Source of the DNA: Sclerodactyla briareus
Lineage: Eukaryota; Echinodermata; Holothuroidea; Dendrochirotida; Sclerodactylidae
Direction: 5' to 3'
DNA: 64,000 nucleotides
Assembly: GCA_026419785.1 (NCBI GenBank)
Contig: JAODTK010005694.1
Location: forward strand, 124,001-188,000
The notes below the pieces were generated by a model, which did no database searches, was not told the DNA's origin, and saw only the letters and a list, made by a program, of their open reading frames with translations. The translations under genes and the position numbers were made by a program. Numbering within the stretch: the first letter of the stretch is position 1; every line of letters begins with the position of its first letter. This document shows, one piece after another, positions 60,430 through 64,000 of the stretch.

Positions 60430-63400
60430 TCATTCAATATAGCTATCACGCTCCGCGCAGGATAATGCATTCCTCTACCTATCGTCCAATTGAAGCTATA
60501 TCCCATACGCCCCAAACGGTACCCTCACCTTGACCTCCAGTCAACCGCCGACCGTGTGCGTTATAGCCGATTCAGTCGTTTTTAAAGAAAAATCATTACA
60601 CTCTTCTACTTTCGCCGACAGGATGATACTGTTCACTCTACAGTTTTGCGATCTGGTCCCACTCTTTGTAAACTTCGTTGGCGTAGTTCGGTGGACCCTC
60701 GGCGACGAATCTCGCGTCCTTTAATCTTAATCTTTGTCTAATCATCCGTCATGTCTCAAAAATATCGTCCGATCAGTGGATCGTTCCCGCCTGTTCGTGT
60801 AATGTAGAGTTATTGAATCCGTATCAGAGTAAAGTACGCGATCGTCGAGGTTCCTCTAGATATGAATATAAGTTTAGTCGAGCTTGGGCCGTCGTGGTGG
60901 CGATGGAATGTCCTTTTTTTGGGGCCACAGTAAACGAATTCTTCTTAATCTTCTTTATCTAAGTCACTTACACATCGTCGATTCTTGTTCGGTGACTTGT
61001 TTGTGGTATCCGACACTATCGCAAATAATTCACACATAACTCCTTCGCAATTTTTCCCCAAACCGATGTGTGCATTAATTTGGGACAGCATCACTGGCCA
61101 ACCATCTGCTTCCTCTTCTATTTTGAGGAACGTGTTGAGTAATTCACAAATAGCCATCCTTCTCGCGATTTGGGTTGATATTGTGTATGTTCCTCAGTAT
61201 GCCATGCCTCATAGATTTCCGGAAATCATGCGCCCATTTCCTCCGCTTTCTTCAATTCTAATATAACCTACGTTCCATCGATATCTCTTTCAATATCGGT
61301 GGATTGACACGGTCCCCGGTCTTAATGTTCGGCAAATGTGATGTGAATTAATGGGAATATCAGTTTTAGTTTTTGAACAGTACCGGTTAATTCAGGAGAA
61401 TAGATTCGAAGGCGGCAGTACACGAAACTTCGTTTTGTCCCAAGCTTCGAAGTTTTCAGTGATGATCACGGGGTGACCGATAGGATAGAGTCCGTACTAT
61501 TGACCCATGGATAAAGCGAACTGACATCGATGTATTTTATTTCTTCCTCCAGTTCGGCTTTTCAATAATAGATGCGCGTAGCATCGTCCTGCCACCAAGA
61601 CAACATCTCTAGGCCTCGTTGAGGTGGTCTATATTCAACAGTGTCCACGAAAGCTTTCATCTCCCTATCCTTTTCCAACATTTGATCGTACTGACACTTC
61701 CATATCCTCCACACGTCCAAGCTGAAGGTTGTAAGGGAGAGGGGAAGCAGACAGATGCAAACAGTATATAAGTGCATGCTACCATCAAACCTGGGAACAG
61801 TAATCCATCTGGGGGCGAATCTTGTGCTTTATAGACCCTCAACGATGAACAGGCTCAGAGTAAATTTCGAGAGCGGAAAAACAACCACGGTTTCGAAATC
61901 AAGGCCAAGGTCGGAACTTTTAAAATGAACGCTTTCGAGATATGAGAGCGTTTCTGTCTTCCTGGAATTGATTGAAAGAGTATCACAACAACCCCCACTG
62001 GCTAACGATATAGGCGGATCTGGTTGAGGAAGCCAGCAATGTTTGCCTGCGCTTGGTGAGACAATTAAAAGGGTGATTGGAACAGTCGAACGGCTAGTGT
62101 CATCAGCAAAAGGAGGCACTGGCGGGAGCTGCATAGAGACGCATTGATGAAGATGAAGAAGCATAATTGGAGAAATGAAGATCCTTGGAGGTGAGGCGTT
62201 GTCAAACCTGCAGAAGAATCTTGATTGAAATGGAAGACATGTCATATTTGATAGGTAAAGTGAGATGCGCATGGCTCAGCACCAATCCAAAAGTGGGCAG
62301 AACGGGAACAAACTCGAACATGCAGCAGGACCTCCGGATGCCCCCCAAAAAACCGGGCAATCGTCTTTTGACTGGCACTCGTCTCTCTTCCACCGTTTTG
62401 ACATGTGGAATACGGGGACCATGCCATATGGTTTGATCCATTCTAACCACTGTAAGGCTTTTGATTATTTGTTTGGTAGCCATCGTTGGGGTACCGCACC
62501 GATCTTAATTTTCTTTGAGAAATTTCTTTCAAATATACTCGCTGACACACTTGGCGATTGTCATGGCCCCCGCAAATGGATCCATTCCCACACATTTGAA
62601 AACCATCTGCGAACACCAAAATCATACACCCGGAGTATCTCGACATCTGCAACGCAGTAGGCTTTTTCATCTCTTGCTCTGGCTTAGAGGGTATAAAGTG
62701 TGCGTCCCTGGCCATGGGCCGAATAAGTTTTCGTTCTCTTTGGATATTGACGATGTACGAAAATACCCTTTTCCTCCTTTTAACGCTACACGTCTTGGAA
62801 AACTTGGATAGCGCAATTGGAATGAGATCGCAGGAATCTTTATCCTTTCCGTGTATTCCTCAGCAGGCTCGTAGTCCAACATGTAAATATTTGTTGGCCA
62901 GCGGTGATAGCGGCGATGGGTCATGCCCCTGCTTTGAAAGTAATAATGCCACGATGAAATGGACGTCAGAAATAACCCTTTCAAATGATGTGCGATGAAG
63001 CCTTTGAATATTACCTGCTTATCCCTACCTGCGTAACGACGCGCCAACCATCACCTCATGCAATTTCTCAACAAGACTTCATGAGCCACAGCTAGTTGGG
63101 AAAATGTTGACCGGTTTCATTTTGATTTAGATTTCAAATCCAAGGAAACGTAGAGCGGTGACTCGTTTCCTCATTTCCCGTTCTAGACTGCATAAAGCAC
63201 AGATGATATCTTGGTCGATCTTTCTGACAGGCTTTACAATAGAATATTCTACACGTGTTTTTTTCTTTTTCTTTCCGACAAGCTTGCCATTCGATCAGGT
63301 GACTGTAAAGGGACGGGTCCTTGTCGGGTCTGGACATTTCGTACAGAAATATGTTCGCTCGAGGATTCCAGCCATGCTGGTGTATGGTTATGAAAGTTAT

Positions 63401-63450
63401 TCTCGTGGTAAAAAAAACAATGGAACTCCACCTTTATTAATCCTTTAGGC
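60430..63450 (-). pseudogene. polB: Protein-primed family B DNA polymerase of a Polinton/Maverick-type element (broken)
   Basis: Minus strand, 5' to 3': a zinc-ribbon-like FYCKACQKD..HLCFMQ (about 63,180-63,245); exonuclease-domain blocks FIAHHLKG (about 63,000), DSCDLIPIALSKF (about 62,800-62,840) and KGYF...ENENLFGP (about 62,710-62,770); then FAGAMTIAKCVSEY (about 62,530-62,575), LQWLEWI (about 62,450) and WKCQYDQML (about 61,680-61,705). Palm motif A DVSSLYPWVN (about 61,500-61,530) with PIGHPVI, TFLKIEEEADGWP (about 61,096-61,134), ARLNLYSYLEE and motif C YSDTDSI (about 60,811-60,831) follow, then GPPNYA (about 60,690) and a short C-terminal block. This order is that of the protein-primed polymerase of Polintons and related viruses. 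About ten frame changes or stops, a missing motif B block and a 0.5-kb unrelated segment (61,760-62,260) make it non-functional as read. Confidence 0.85.
61735..62265 (-). other. Non-polymerase segment inside polB (possible intron or insertion)
   Basis: Polymerase similarity stops near 62,265 and resumes near 61,735. The intervening 0.5 kb has a 147-codon open frame (61,829-62,272) with no similarity I can name. Its 3' boundary has a strong acceptor shape (TTCCCCTCTCCCTTACAACC then TTCAG), which favours an intron. No equally clear donor was seen, and an insertion or a replaced segment remains possible. Confidence 0.45.
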
Positions 63451-64000
63451 GGCCTCTTATAACCCCCGAAGTTTTCTAGTCTCGTCCGGTTGCAGCTCCT
63501 TTAGAGAATATTCTCCAATTCACGTGGTAAGCGACATCCATCACGATGGCTCTTGCCGTCATTAGGAATTCTTGATCCTGATGAGACGCCTTGTGACCGC
63601 TGTTGACTTCTTCACAGTCAATGCGGATGATTGCAACTCTATCATCGTCAATCGTTAATATTCAATCATTGGACTTGCATGACGGAATTCGATTATGGCC
63701 AGTATAACATCGGCTCATCTGATCACTCGCATCACAGGTACATACTAGGTTTTTTTCCAGAGCAGGTGTTCGATTTTCACACCAACAAGATGACCCTTGC
63801 AAATGCATTTCATTAGTTTTGTCGAGACTATCACATATTGTCATGTAATCTTCACAAACCCAATAACTAACTCGTCTGCATCGACTGGAAACCGTCCGAT
63901 CGTCGTCGCCTGTTGCTGCCGATTCCTCCGCATCTCGTAAATCAGTTCTTCTTACAATTTTCTCCATTATCAATTCTTTCTTCAATCTTTCACCAATCTT
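63450..64000 (-). other. Region 5' of the polymerase, runs off the window
   Basis: A 107-codon minus-strand frame (63,662-63,985) reads KIVRRTDLRDAEESAATGDD and VCEDYMTICDSLDKTNEM. A second open stretch (about 63,500-63,660) reads IIRIDCEEVNSGHKASHQDQ. Either could be the N-terminal region of the polymerase or the end of a neighbouring gene. No catalytic motif was identified. The element must continue past the right edge. Confidence 0.35.

Noticed and set aside
61829..62272. 147-codon minus-strand protein as a separate Polinton gene
   Set aside because: It lies inside the polymerase and ends at an acceptor-like tract. Its composition gives no family, so intron or insertion is the safer reading.

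Overview
This is nuclear DNA from an animal, not from a prokaryote. The evidence is domain exons with splice sites, a large load of LINE, Helitron-like, hAT-like and Polinton sequence, and long stretches without genes. Scavenger-receptor cysteine-rich (SRCR) exons, several diverged non-LTR retrotransposons and a Polinton with a protein-primed DNA polymerase would fit a marine invertebrate deuterostome such as an echinoderm or lancelet. The sequence alone does not fix the species. Almost every recognisable coding segment carries single-base frameshifts, some of them compensating each other within a few codons, and long G/C homopolymers are common. Part of the damage may therefore be assembly or read error rather than true pseudogenisation.

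Host gene. The only convincing host gene lies on the minus strand between about 41.2 and 28.35 kb. Three SRCR exons (40,907-41,221; 38,807-39,124; 33,519-33,846) are followed by a last exon (28,354-28,983) that encodes a membrane span and a Pro/Tyr-rich cytoplasmic tail. Together they suggest the C-terminal part of a membrane-anchored multi-SRCR receptor whose 5' exons lie beyond 41.2 kb. The first two SRCR exons sit in a tandem duplication of about 2.1 kb. The intron before the last exon is mostly a minisatellite of about 42 bp. Its unit repeats the 5' splice site of the preceding SRCR exon, and it is split by a 1.35-kb hAT-like insertion.

Mobile DNA. On the minus strand, 0-5.5 kb holds two LINE reverse-transcriptase remnants back to back. 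At 13.1-14.6 kb there is a Helitron-like element with a tandem core of about 320 bp, next to another LINE fragment. Relatives of that Helitron at 39.63-40.05 and 55.59-56.29 kb have A^T insertion sites that can be compared with empty copies in this same window. A second hairpin-ended family, made of tandem core repeats, then GATA, then a hairpin, occurs at 34.7-36.0, 37.0-37.95 and 42.8-43.5 kb. Nested terminal-inverted-repeat elements occupy 47.06-48.50 and 53.24-56.76 kb, and a LINE remnant lies at 49.6-50.8 kb.

Right end. From about 56.8 kb to the edge, the best-supported content is a minus-strand Polinton/Maverick-type element. A broken protein-primed family B DNA polymerase spans about 60.4-63.45 kb, and unassigned coding-like segments lie downstream at 57-59.6 kb. 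The other Polinton hallmark genes (integrase, packaging ATPase, protease, capsid) were not recognised here.
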